Of a DNA stretch of 14,254 bases, positions 1 to 7,372 are shown in pieces. The DNA lies in NCBI GenBank assembly GCA_028683025.1, contig JAJRAB010000087.1, positions 1 to 14,254 of the forward strand. Reading direction: 5' to 3'. Under the pieces are notes generated by a model. The model ran no database searches, was not told the DNA's origin, and saw nothing but the letters and a program-made list of their open reading frames with translations. Numbering within the stretch: the first letter of the stretch is position 1; every line of letters starts with the position of its first letter. The stretch comes from Candidatus Methanomethylicus sp. (lineage in GTDB: Archaea; Thermoproteota; Methanomethylicia; Methanomethylicales; Methanomethylicaceae). The translations under genes and the position numbers were made by a program.

Positions 1-109
1 TATGGGGTTTTTCTCCCCCTCCTATGTAGACTATCAGATCTTCCCCGGCTTCAATAGCTTCTGCCCAGACAATGTATTTTCCTTCTCCCAGTTGAGCAAA
101 ATGCTTCAT
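1..109 (-). CDS. LpdD-like (prenylated-flavin chaperone-like) protein, N-terminus only
   Basis: This is the first 36 codons of a gene that runs off the left edge of the window. It is open from an ATG at 109-107 and follows top6A by 30 nt on the same strand. A good Shine-Dalgarno, GAGGG at 120-116, lies 6 nt before the ATG. The visible protein begins MKHFAQLGEGKYIVWAEAIE and reaches a glycine-rich turn, IGGGEKPH. From memory, small archaeal proteins annotated as having the LpdD-like domain share this GGG-x-(K/R)PHIGA pattern near residue 30. LpdD itself is associated with prenylated-FMN-dependent gallate/vanillate decarboxylases. The reading frame is well supported; the family call rests on one short motif and is tentative. 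Its place at the end of the topoisomerase VI operon does not explain a function. Confidence 0.6.
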   Translation of the reverse strand, partial: MKHFAQLGEGKYIVWAEAIEAGEDLIVYIGGGEKPH

Positions 110-139
110 TTTGATCCCTCATTGGATTCGAGAATAGGA

Positions 140-1294
140 TCACTTAATCCAGTCCTTATTGTTGATTTTCTCTGGGAGGTAGTTATCAGAAAGAAATCGG
201 AAACCTTTGGAAGATTTGGCTTCAATCTCTGCTTTCACCTGCTTCTCAAGAAAGATCTTAATCTCCTGTCGCCACTGCTTTGAGTTATAGAACCAGGGGT
301 AGCGTGGAATTTTTGTCACTGGATCCCTTACTAGGAGTTCGCGTGCTCTTTTAATATCAATCTCATTTGCTTTAATGAGGTGGTCTTTTGGTATCTCATA
401 TTTTTCCAAATCTGTCATGGACATCCCAAGGAATTTGGCGGTCGGGCATGCAAGCCTAAAAGACTCATAGGAGAGGCTGATGCTTCCAGCCCTATAGGTT
501 GAATAAATATACCATCCAAAGGGATCGGCATCGGTCAAAACATAAATCGGAAGTTCCCATTCTTCGCTTAGTCGTCGCACCATGCGCCTTGTTGCCCTGT
601 CGGCCTGCCCCTTTCCAGTTATCAGAATACATTTGTTTTTTCGCCAGTATTCGTAATCGTTGAGTCTCTGGAAAATAGCATCCTTTTCAACCACAAGAAC
701 GTAATCGGCATCTACTTCCAGTATATGGATCTGATCACATAGGGAAGGGATGTTAAACGCCCCAATTCCGAACTTCGAGCAGTCAATCCTATTTCCTTTA
801 GACTCCAGCACTACATCCCCCACCATTGCACCTCTTGATTCAGCCACTATACCCATCTGTTCCCTCAAGAGCCCAGTCATGACTTCAACATCTTGGAATA
901 TGTTATTTGATTCGTCCTGACTGTTGAAGGTCTCTATATCGGTATCTTCTATGGTATGGAGTGTGTAGTAGTAGAGGTCTCTTATGGTGGGATGATCATC
1001 ATGTTTCAATGCTTCATGAATCGCTCTTGCAAGGAGACAGGTTTGCATGAATGACCTGACGCCGCTGATGTCATTGAACCTGCGTTCACCTGCCTTCTCT
1101 CCGAGTGTAAGCATGTCCCTCTTCTCGTCAAAAATAGTATTTGATGAAGTCCTCAGGGGTATTTTCATCACGGGAGTATTGTTTTTTTCAATATCTGCTG
1201 ATAGCTCCAGAAAAATTTGCTTTAACTTTCGTGCAGCATCATCAAATGTCTCAAGGGTGCGAATATTGGACTGGGATTTAGCTTTTTTGCGCAT
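140..1294 (-). CDS. top6A: DNA topoisomerase VI subunit A (Spo11-like)
   Basis: This is the DNA-cleaving subunit of the type IIB topoisomerase, which acts as an A2B2 heterotetramer that passes one duplex through another and relaxes or decatenates DNA using ATP. At 384 residues it is of usual length. The winged-helix (CAP-like) domain holds the catalytic tyrosine in RDLYYYTLH (105-113); by alignment with Spo11 and archaeal Top6A the nucleophile should be Y109. The Toprim domain follows with the metal-binding glutamate E203 in VVEKDAIF and the acidic pair D255/D257 in LTDADPFGWY. The ATG is preceded by GGGTGAT at 1304-1298. Only 4 nt separate it from the top6B stop, so the subunits are almost certainly co-transcribed and translationally coupled. 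All catalytic residues are present and nothing looks broken. Confidence 0.97.
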   Translation of the reverse strand: MRKKAKSQSNIRTLETFDDAARKLKQIFLELSADIEKNNTPVMKIPLRTSSNTIFDEKRDMLTLGEKAGERRFNDISGVRSFMQTCLLARAIHEALKHDDHPTIRDLYYYTLHTIEDTDIETFNSQDESNNIFQDVEVMTGLLREQMGIVAESRGAMVGDVVLESKGNRIDCSKFGIGAFNIPSLCDQIHILEVDADYVLVVEKDAIFQRLNDYEYWRKNKCILITGKGQADRATRRMVRRLSEEWELPIYVLTDADPFGWYIYSTYRAGSISLSYESFRLACPTAKFLGMSMTDLEKYEIPKDHLIKANEIDIKRARELLVRDPVTKIPRYPWFYNSKQWRQEIKIFLEKQVKAEIEAKSSKGFRFLSDNYLPEKINNKDWIK

Positions 1295-1298
1295 GTCA

Positions 1299-3287
1299 TC
1301 ACCCGAAGAATTGTTCTAATGTGGATTGTTTCTTTTTTGGTTTTGCATCAACCGCCACTGCAAGCGATACGGGCATTGCTTGATCAGCCTGGGTTGGCGT
1401 AATGATTTCCACAGTTTTGGCTTCAGGGGTTGTTGATTCCTCAAATGTGGATGCTGCAGTGGTATCAACGGCTTCCATGGTTGGTACTGGGGTTGATCGC
1501 TTTCTCCCTCGGGAACGGGGGGATATTGGCTTCGGTATTTTTCGATGTTTGGAAGCTTCCAATAATTTATTGAATAAAATGTTCTCATCCGATCCAGTAA
1601 GCATGGAGAGATCCTTTGCCACTTCTTTGGCATAAATTTGAAATATGCTCTGCCTATGCTTTTCATGTTCCTGCCTTTGACGGTGGGAAATAAAAGCGTA
1701 CAACAGTCGCCCGACGGTTTGCAATGCGAGCCTCAATTGTTCATGGATCTCCTCATGATAAGCAACCGAGAATTTTCCTGGAACTATGTAAGGCACCTTG
1801 GTCGATGTGAGTGAGACAATTACAACCATTGGAGCAAAGGGCAGGCTTCCTTCATCCTGGGAAATTTTGTAGTTTCTCCAGTTAATTTCCTTTACAACCT
1901 TGTAAAGGAGGCAGTCCTTTGAGTCATATATTAATGGGCATTTGTTCCCTAACCGGATAACGCGGCTCTTAAAAACGCCCTCTCTAACCCTGTCGCAGTC
2001 CTTGATAACAGTCTGGCCTCCAAAGGCAACTCCGATCTCGACTTGGAAGGGTACACCACGATAGGACCAAGGTTCCCTGGCCACGGCGCCAATATACTCT
2101 GCATCGGGGTACATCCGCTTCAGGGACTGGCGGAGCGCTTCCTCGCCAATTGGGCTAAGAACATCCAGGGGCGGCCGCATAAGGTCGGCTTCTCTCGCAG
2201 CCTTCAACATTGGTTCAACGCTGATCTGCTTTGGTGAGGCGTCAGGATTGGTTCCTGCTGCTTTCAAAATTTGGACTGCTTTAGCATCGGATAGCCTTAC
2301 AAAATGCTTAACAAGGAATTGCCTTGAAGCTTTGCAGCAAGTGTCGTTCTGTTTCATCTCAAGCAGAGCGCCAGGTTCCATTGATAACAGATGGGGTTTT
2401 ATCTCCTTTGGCTGGGGAGGGAGCGTGTCATTGGCCCTCTTGAAACGAAGCACATGGGGCTCCTGATCCTGGGAGGTTATGACTTTAAATTTAAGTTCTG
2501 CGTGAGGATTTGCCAAGGAGAGTTCTCTTATGAATGACTCGACCTTATCAGTGTAGTCTCCAGCTACCATCAGTTCAACCCTTGTCCCATGGGGGCGGTT
2601 GAAGGAGGTCTCTTCGTTCGACTCAACTACTGGCCCATTGCTCTCGGTATCGATCTTAAGAACGACCCGGTAACCTTGGGGATCCTCGGAGGTCTTTGTT
2701 GTGATGATCGCTGGCTCCAGCGATGTGAGTTGAGCGTAGATTATGGCAGCGTGAACGCCCAATCCCTGCTGACCTCTGGACTGCTTAAATGAGAAGAATT
2801 TTGAACCGTAAAGAACCTTACCGAAGCATTTTGCTACCTTGTTCCTTATTACACCACAGCCATTGTCCTCAACCATGACCTTGAAGATGGGGAATGTCCT
2901 GATGCTCCCTTCTTTGGTCTTGTTAGTTACAACTTCATAGCGCTTCTCGGTTGCAATGAGAGAAACATCTATCTCTGGAAGAATGCCCATCGCTTCACAA
3001 GCATCCAAAGAGTTATCCATAAGCTCCTTTATGGTCTGGACCAAAGCGTGTTCAGGGTCGCCAAATCCCAACTGGCCCAAATTCTGCCGGTAGTATTGGG
3101 CGGGATTTACTGCCCTCATCTTTCTGGCTTCAGATTCGGCGACAGTTAAAAGCTCCTTAACGGTAGGCTTTGGGCTGGCACGCTTCTTTTGCTTTCTGCT
3201 GGCTCTTCCCTTGGCGTGTTTAAGTCTGCCTGCTGCTCGTTCGTCCTTGACCTTGCTTTCCCTCAATTCGATGGTCGTATCTGCCAA
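1299..3287 (-). CDS. top6B: DNA topoisomerase VI subunit B (GHKL ATPase)
   Basis: This is the ATP-binding clamp subunit that drives strand passage with Top6A. The GHKL (Bergerat) fold is clear: the N-box at ELMDNSLDA (88-96), with E88 as general base and N92 for Mg, then the G1 box VEDNGCGV (139-146) and the ATP-lid glycines RGQQGLGVHAA (171-181). A helix-two-turn-helix and transducer domain follow; K505 in VPYIVPGKF is the likely transducer lysine that senses the gamma-phosphate. The start is TTG at 3287 with GAGG at 3298-3295, 7 nt away. Two regions are unusual: a Lys/Arg-rich N-terminal extension (about 1-45), and a Pro/Thr/Ala-rich tail (about 583-650) ending in KKKQSTLEQFFG, which fits the PCNA-interacting (PIP) consensus QxxLxxFF. 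The core identification is secure; the role of the tail is inference. Confidence 0.97.
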   Translation of the reverse strand: MADTTIELRESKVKDERAAGRLKHAKGRASRKQKKRASPKPTVKELLTVAESEARKMRAVNPAQYYRQNLGQLGFGDPEHALVQTIKELMDNSLDACEAMGILPEIDVSLIATEKRYEVVTNKTKEGSIRTFPIFKVMVEDNGCGVIRNKVAKCFGKVLYGSKFFSFKQSRGQQGLGVHAAIIYAQLTSLEPAIITTKTSEDPQGYRVVLKIDTESNGPVVESNEETSFNRPHGTRVELMVAGDYTDKVESFIRELSLANPHAELKFKVITSQDQEPHVLRFKRANDTLPPQPKEIKPHLLSMEPGALLEMKQNDTCCKASRQFLVKHFVRLSDAKAVQILKAAGTNPDASPKQISVEPMLKAAREADLMRPPLDVLSPIGEEALRQSLKRMYPDAEYIGAVAREPWSYRGVPFQVEIGVAFGGQTVIKDCDRVREGVFKSRVIRLGNKCPLIYDSKDCLLYKVVKEINWRNYKISQDEGSLPFAPMVVIVSLTSTKVPYIVPGKFSVAYHEEIHEQLRLALQTVGRLLYAFISHRQRQEHEKHRQSIFQIYAKEVAKDLSMLTGSDENILFNKLLEASKHRKIPKPISPRSRGRKRSTPVPTMEAVDTTAASTFEESTTPEAKTVEIITPTQADQAMPVSLAVAVDAKPKKKQSTLEQFFG

Positions 3288-3310
3288 GGTTGAACCTCAC
3301 AAGGAAGTAT

Positions 3311-3321
3311 TATTAAATAAA
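3311..3321 (-). promoter_or_regulatory. Candidate TATA boxes for the top6B operon
   Basis: On the minus strand this reads TTTATTTAATA, an archaeal TATA-like box about 29 nt upstream of the top6B TTG. A start site about 25 nt downstream would leave almost no leader and would fall just after the GAGG Shine-Dalgarno. A second AT-rich box, TATAATTAAG at about 3350-3360 on the minus strand, would give a leader of about 40 nt that includes the Shine-Dalgarno. I cannot decide between them from sequence. Confidence 0.4.
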
Positions 3322-3350
3322 CGGGCTTCAGGCTAGCCTTCGACTACCTC

Positions 3351-3431
3351 TTAATTATACAACCTATTTATTGCTTTCAGACCCAAAATCGAGGTGGTAG
3401 CCCCAAGCACTCTAGGCATGAAGTCTACCAT
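3351..3431 (-). CDS. Possible 26-residue small protein after AMP phosphorylase
   Basis: An ATG-started frame of 26 codons plus TAA begins 11 nt after the AMP phosphorylase stop, in the otherwise empty 155-nt gap before top6B. The peptide begins MVDFMPRVLGATTSILGLKA and is mildly hydrophobic and basic. An AGGA lies immediately before the ATG but closer than a normal Shine-Dalgarno. No known family is recognised. A frame of this length can occur by chance, so it is listed only so that it is not overlooked. Confidence 0.15.
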   Translation of the reverse strand: MVDFMPRVLGATTSILGLKAINRLYN

Positions 3432-3442
3432 TTCCTGGGGGC

Positions 3443-4954
3443 TCAAAACTGAGAGACTTCCTCCAAGAGCATGCCCTCAATTAGGAAGGGCGGTTTCCGA
3501 GCTGCAATAATCTGAGCACATTTCAGTTTCTGCTCGCTTTCAGCGTATATTTCAATGACAGGGTCATCCTGCTTAACAGCGTATCCCATCTTGGCATACA
3601 ACATGACTCCTGCGCCCTTGTTTATGGGGGCACCAGCGGCTTTAGCGATGGCATTGATGGAACTGTTGTTTATTTGGCTTATGTAACCATCAGCTGGAGC
3701 GGATATTATGAACCGCTTTTCTCCCAGACGTATGTCATCAGGTTTTATGTCAGGATTACCTCCCTGATAGGCTATGATGTCACGCATCTTCTGGTAGGCT
3801 TTTCCACTTCTCAAGATATCTTTTGCCAAAGCCTGTCCGCTTCCCTTGGGGGTTATTCCATTCATCTCAAAGAGCATTCCAGCAAGTGATGTTGATTTTT
3901 CGATTAGGCTGTTAGGACCTTTTCCCATCAATGCCTGAAGTGCCTCTTTTGCTTCCAATGCTGGACCGACGGTATGTCCGACAGGTTGGTTTCCGTAGGT
4001 TATTCCACACCTTACCTTGATTCCGAGTCTATTGCCAAGTTCAATAAAGTCATTGCCTAACTTTCGTGCACTTTCAAAGTCCTCAACCTTGGCACCTTTT
4101 CCTGTAGGTATGTCGAGGACAATAGCGCTCGCCCCCACGGCAAGTTTCTTGGCCATGATTGAAGCCATCATCTGCGGTCTTGGATCGATGTTTAGCGGAT
4201 GTTCTATATGGATAAACAGATCGTCAGCAGGCGCGAGGTTCAAGCTTCCTCCCCAGGCAATATATCCACCTACGTCCTGCAGCAGTTTCCTGAGTTCATC
4301 TACTGTGAATTCCACGGGAGCCAGTACTTCCATGGTGTCTGCAGTGCCAGAGGGGCTCGTAATTGCCCTGCTACTGGTCTTTGGTATTTTCAAACCAGCC
4401 GATGCAACAATGGGGATTATTAGCAAAGAAACCTTGTTGCCAGGAACACCTCCAATTGAATGCTTGTCAACAACGGTTTCTCCAAAATCAATTATCCTGC
4501 CCGTCTCCACAATGGCTCGAGTGAGCTGTTCAACTTCATCCATGGTCATCCCGACATATTCCTCAGCCATCAAGAACGCTGCGATTTCAAGTTCACTCAG
4601 AGAATGAGAGATGGTATCCTTAACGATGCTGTAGATCTCTCCTTTGATAAGCGGTGTGCCTTTCATTTTCTTTCGGATGTACTCCACCGATGGAGGAATT
4701 GATGCCACAGATATCTCAACTATCTCATCATTCTTAACTGGGAATTCATCGAGGAGATCCTCATAGACGCCGACTTCACCTCTCATGACCAGGGAGTCGG
4801 AAACGTCGACTAAAGCCACAACCTTGATCAAATCCTTCTTGATTTTTACCCTGTCATGAATACGCAGCATCATGTCAACTGCATCCAGCTCATTCATGAT
4901 GATGCTCTTTTGCCCCGTCTTGATGTCGATATGCTTGACTTTGAAGTTCGGCAT
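3443..4954 (-). CDS. deoA: AMP phosphorylase (archaeal thymidine phosphorylase family)
   Basis: It phosphorolyses AMP (also CMP and UMP in characterised archaeal homologues) to the free base plus ribose-1,5-bisphosphate, the first step of the archaeal AMP/RuBisCO pathway. The family signature is KHSIGGVPGNK (167-177, counting from the upstream ATG at 4969), the phosphate-binding loop of the thymidine/pyrimidine phosphorylase family. It is followed by TSSRAITSPSGTADTMEVL in the nucleoside-binding region. The extra N-terminal domain of about 80 residues is typical of archaeal AMP phosphorylases rather than bacterial DeoA. Length (503 residues from this start) matches the family. I chose the ATG at 4954, giving MPNFKVKHIDI, because the TATA box at 4985-4992 places transcription start near 4962, downstream of the first ATG at 4969. 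The enzyme follows rbcL on the same strand. Confidence 0.93.
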   Translation of the reverse strand: MPNFKVKHIDIKTGQKSIIMNELDAVDMMLRIHDRVKIKKDLIKVVALVDVSDSLVMRGEVGVYEDLLDEFPVKNDEIVEISVASIPPSVEYIRKKMKGTPLIKGEIYSIVKDTISHSLSELEIAAFLMAEEYVGMTMDEVEQLTRAIVETGRIIDFGETVVDKHSIGGVPGNKVSLLIIPIVASAGLKIPKTSSRAITSPSGTADTMEVLAPVEFTVDELRKLLQDVGGYIAWGGSLNLAPADDLFIHIEHPLNIDPRPQMMASIMAKKLAVGASAIVLDIPTGKGAKVEDFESARKLGNDFIELGNRLGIKVRCGITYGNQPVGHTVGPALEAKEALQALMGKGPNSLIEKSTSLAGMLFEMNGITPKGSGQALAKDILRSGKAYQKMRDIIAYQGGNPDIKPDDIRLGEKRFIISAPADGYISQINNSSINAIAKAAGAPINKGAGVMLYAKMGYAVKQDDPVIEIYAESEQKLKCAQIIAARKPPFLIEGMLLEEVSQF

Positions 4955-4984
4955 ATTACCACTGGGCATAGTATTTGGAGAGGA

Positions 4985-4992
4985 ATAATAAA
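4985..4992 (-). promoter_or_regulatory. TATA box for AMP phosphorylase
   Basis: The minus strand reads CTATTTATTATT across 4995-4984. A box centred near 4988 predicts initiation around 4960-4966, giving a very short leader before the ATG at 4954. It lies between the rbcL stop and the phosphorylase, so this gene can be expressed separately from the upstream RuBisCO operon. Confidence 0.5.
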
Positions 4993-5001
4993 TAGATCGC
5001 T

Positions 5002-5009
5002 AAAAAAAA
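5002..5009 (-). terminator. Oligo-T terminator after rbcL
   Basis: Eight consecutive T residues on the minus strand lie 10 nt past the RuBisCO stop codon. Archaeal RNA polymerase terminates at such T-tracts without needing a hairpin, and no strong stem is visible here. Some readthrough into AMP phosphorylase is possible. Confidence 0.5.
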
Positions 5010-5019
5010 GTAGGTGGAT

Positions 5020-6333
5020 TTAGTCTTCAGAAAGCTTCCTTTCCCCCCACTGCTTAAGGGCTAGCGCCAGTTCGGGATGGGTTTTTGCATAGGTATCCAG
5101 CGGAATTCCAGCAACACATGCATCAATTGCCTCTTTCATTGCGGCTGCCCCTGCTCTTGTGCCTTGAGGATGCCCATGGATTCCACCGCCTGCATTTATT
5201 ACAAAATCAATACCAAATACTGCAAAGTTAGCTGGTACGTATCCAGGGTGAATCCCGCCCGAAGCGACGGGGAAGGTGTTCTTTTTGCCAAACCAATCTC
5301 CCTTCAAAAACGACAGAACGGATTGCAACTCGAGGTTTTGGCCCATTTCTCCGCCCATCTTCCCAGCACCCGAGCCAGTGTGCAACTGGTCTCCTCCCAG
5401 CAGCCTTGCCAATTTTGCAATGGGCAGCATCGAAATGCCGTGTTTCGGATTCCGAGTGAAAGCAGCATGCATAGCACGGTGCATGTGGATAGGGACCTTG
5501 AAGTCATAATTCTTTATGAACCATTCCATCGTTGGAAAGCCAAGTATAATAATGTCCAGCATGAGGGTGTTGCAACCGTTATCCATAGCAGTCTCTGCAT
5601 TCTTAATCATTGAATCCGGAGCACCCGTCACATTCACGGCGAAGAGTATGTTTCTGCCAGTCTCAGACTTTACTTTATCCAAGGCACTCATAACTTTGGA
5701 TACCCTCTCTTCAAGGGGACAAAACTTTTGGTTCACGAGGGTTTCATCGTCTTTTATGAAGTCCACGCCTCCCATGGCAGCTTCGTAGCATACCTTGGCG
5801 GTCTGGTCAGGGTCTAGGCCTACCTTCGGCTTTACTATGGTCCCTAGATGGGGTCGCGGGGATTTGTCGGTTCCAACAAGCTTCCTTACTCCACCTACTC
5901 CAAACCGGGGACCTGGATAGTAATCCACTATTGATTTGGGCAGATCCATGTCCAACAGGCGAATGTTCTTCAATGCCGAAAGGCCGAATAGGTTTCCGGC
6001 CACCATACTGAGGATGTTTGCAATGCCACTAGACTCCACATCAAACAGCTCAATCGGAAAAGCCACATAGACTAGGCCAGAATCTCCTTCCCCTTCGGTT
6101 TTATAGACCCTCGCCGGCAACCGTGTCTTTACCCAGTCATTAGTTGTAGATATTTCGGTCCAAGTTCCTATGGATTCCTCAGTGGCAACCGCAATTCCGC
6201 TTGATTCGAGGCCCAACGGGCTTTCAACATAGTACTTTGCCGTGATAAAATTATCAGGGTCTATAGACTCGGGTCTTGCTTTGAAAATTTCATTTAAGTA
6301 CATTCCCATTTTTGTGCTTCCTTGCTCTTTCAT
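5020..6333 (-). CDS. rbcL: Form III ribulose-1,5-bisphosphate carboxylase
   Basis: It carboxylates ribulose-1,5-bisphosphate to two 3-phosphoglycerates, the last step of the archaeal AMP degradation route. Active-site residues can be read directly: catalytic lysine K168 in TIVKPKVGL; the carbamylated lysine K194 with metal ligands D196 and E197 in GGVDFIKDDE; H285/R286 in HMHRAMHA; H318 and loop-6 lysine K325 in LHTGSGAGKMGGE; and phosphate-binding S358-G360 and G382-G384. All catalytic positions are intact, so this is a true RuBisCO and not a form IV RuBisCO-like protein. Loop 6 reads GKMGGE where plant enzymes have GKLEGE. The ATG directly abuts the isomerase stop (TGAATG) and has a strong GAGGAGG at 6348-6342, 8 nt away. 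A second ATG eight codons in, with AAGGAAG ahead of it, is an alternative start. The form III assignment comes from overall sequence pattern and gene neighbours. Confidence 0.95.
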   Translation of the reverse strand: MKEQGSTKMGMYLNEIFKARPESIDPDNFITAKYYVESPLGLESSGIAVATEESIGTWTEISTTNDWVKTRLPARVYKTEGEGDSGLVYVAFPIELFDVESSGIANILSMVAGNLFGLSALKNIRLLDMDLPKSIVDYYPGPRFGVGGVRKLVGTDKSPRPHLGTIVKPKVGLDPDQTAKVCYEAAMGGVDFIKDDETLVNQKFCPLEERVSKVMSALDKVKSETGRNILFAVNVTGAPDSMIKNAETAMDNGCNTLMLDIIILGFPTMEWFIKNYDFKVPIHMHRAMHAAFTRNPKHGISMLPIAKLARLLGGDQLHTGSGAGKMGGEMGQNLELQSVLSFLKGDWFGKKNTFPVASGGIHPGYVPANFAVFGIDFVINAGGGIHGHPQGTRAGAAAMKEAIDACVAGIPLDTYAKTHPELALALKQWGERKLSED

Positions 6334-7359
6334 TCAGTCTTCCTCCTCAACCATTGCTCTGCCTCCATCCTCATCGCCTATCTTCCAGCCATACTCCTCC
6401 ATTAGAATCAGTATGGCAGCCTGTGGAGGTATGATGCCCCTCTCAGTAATGATCGCATCTATGAGGTCAGCGGGTGTTACGTCGAATGCAGGATTTGCAA
6501 TCTTTACGCCCCTTATGTTTTCCAATTCTTTCTTGGGGATTATTTCCTCAACAGGGCGTTCCTCGATCTCCACAAGCTCTCCTAAGACAGTTGAAGGGCT
6601 GAATTTGTAAGTCTCAGCGCCCACATAGACCCGGACTCTTGCCTCCTTTGCAGCTAGGGCAATCTGGGCAGTTCCAATTTTGTTGACCACTGCTCCATTG
6701 GCAGTGACAACGTCTGATCCTACAATCACTTTATCCACCTTTGGCATAAAGTATCGCGCTGCTGAATCAACTATCAGGGTGACGGGTATTCCAGCTTCTG
6801 CCAATTCAGCTGCAGTAAGCCTTCCTTGAAATCTTGGTCTAGTTTCGGTTGCGTAAACGTTAAAATCCTTTCCTTGGCGTTTAGCCTCCTTAAGGATTGC
6901 AATGGCCACAGAGCTGTTGCAGTGGGTCATTATCAAATCGCCATTTTTGATGCGCTTTGCACCATATTCACTTATCCTCCGTACAGCCTCCAATGATGAT
7001 TTTTTAAAATCCTCAGCTGCGCGAATGGTCAAAGCCCTCAGCTCGTCAACGTCAAGGCTATTTTTTGAGGCTTTCACAGTCCTATGCTTCACATAGCGGA
7101 GGGCATTCGCAAGTGAAACGGCTGTGGGACGCGTGTTCAGGAGCAGATCGTAGGCCGAGTCGAATTCGTTGATGTAGGCAGGTATGTCTGATGCCTTGGA
7201 GGTGCTTGCAAAGAGTTCAAGCCCATCAGCAGCTGCACGGCCTATTTCAGCTGCGCCTCGTATGCGCATCGATTTTATGTCATTTGCCAATTTTGCCAAA
7301 TCTTTGGGCAACAAAAAACCATCCTCGGGTAAGGGATTTTCATAAGTATATGGAGCCAT
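6334..7359 (-). CDS. Ribose-1,5-bisphosphate isomerase (eIF2B-alpha/MtnA-related family)
   Basis: It converts ribose-1,5-bisphosphate from AMP phosphorylase into ribulose-1,5-bisphosphate for RuBisCO. The sequence belongs to the eIF2B-alpha/beta/delta and methylthioribose-1-phosphate isomerase superfamily. Family hallmarks are MRIRGAAEIGRAAADGL near the N-terminus, MTHCNSSVAIAIL with the probable catalytic C147, TETRPRFQG, and IVGSDVVTANGAVVNKIGT with the probable catalytic D216. The frame is open further upstream into prs, but I chose the ATG at 7359 (MAPYTYENPLPEDG). That gives 341 residues, near the family size, and removes an extension that would overlap prs. No clear Shine-Dalgarno precedes it, so translation may be coupled to prs, whose stop is 13 nt upstream. 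It could be mislabelled as eIF2B or MtnA, but adjacency to rbcL settles the role. Confidence 0.92.
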   Translation of the reverse strand: MAPYTYENPLPEDGFLLPKDLAKLANDIKSMRIRGAAEIGRAAADGLELFASTSKASDIPAYINEFDSAYDLLLNTRPTAVSLANALRYVKHRTVKASKNSLDVDELRALTIRAAEDFKKSSLEAVRRISEYGAKRIKNGDLIMTHCNSSVAIAILKEAKRQGKDFNVYATETRPRFQGRLTAAELAEAGIPVTLIVDSAARYFMPKVDKVIVGSDVVTANGAVVNKIGTAQIALAAKEARVRVYVGAETYKFSPSTVLGELVEIEERPVEEIIPKKELENIRGVKIANPAFDVTPADLIDAIITERGIIPPQAAILILMEEYGWKIGDEDGGRAMVEEED

Positions 7360-7372
7360 TAAATAAAAAAGG

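Noticed and set aside
2..283. Plus-strand frame of 93 codons at the left edge
   Set aside because: It is antisense to the partial LpdD-like gene and the end of top6A, both of which have good starts or motifs on the minus strand.
1316..1666. Minus-strand frame of 116 codons within the 3' part of top6B
   Set aside because: It is a shifted frame of the Pro/Thr/Ala-rich Top6B tail; the real frame continues without a break to a sensible C-terminus.
4017..4607. Plus-strand frame of 196 codons inside AMP phosphorylase
   Set aside because: It is antisense to a complete, motif-bearing gene, and its Ser/Pro-rich translation is typical of the opposite strand of a coding region.
5077..5613. Plus-strand frame of 178 codons inside rbcL
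   Set aside because: It is antisense to an intact RuBisCO, with a Cys/His/Ser-rich translation, no family resemblance and no ribosome-binding site of note.
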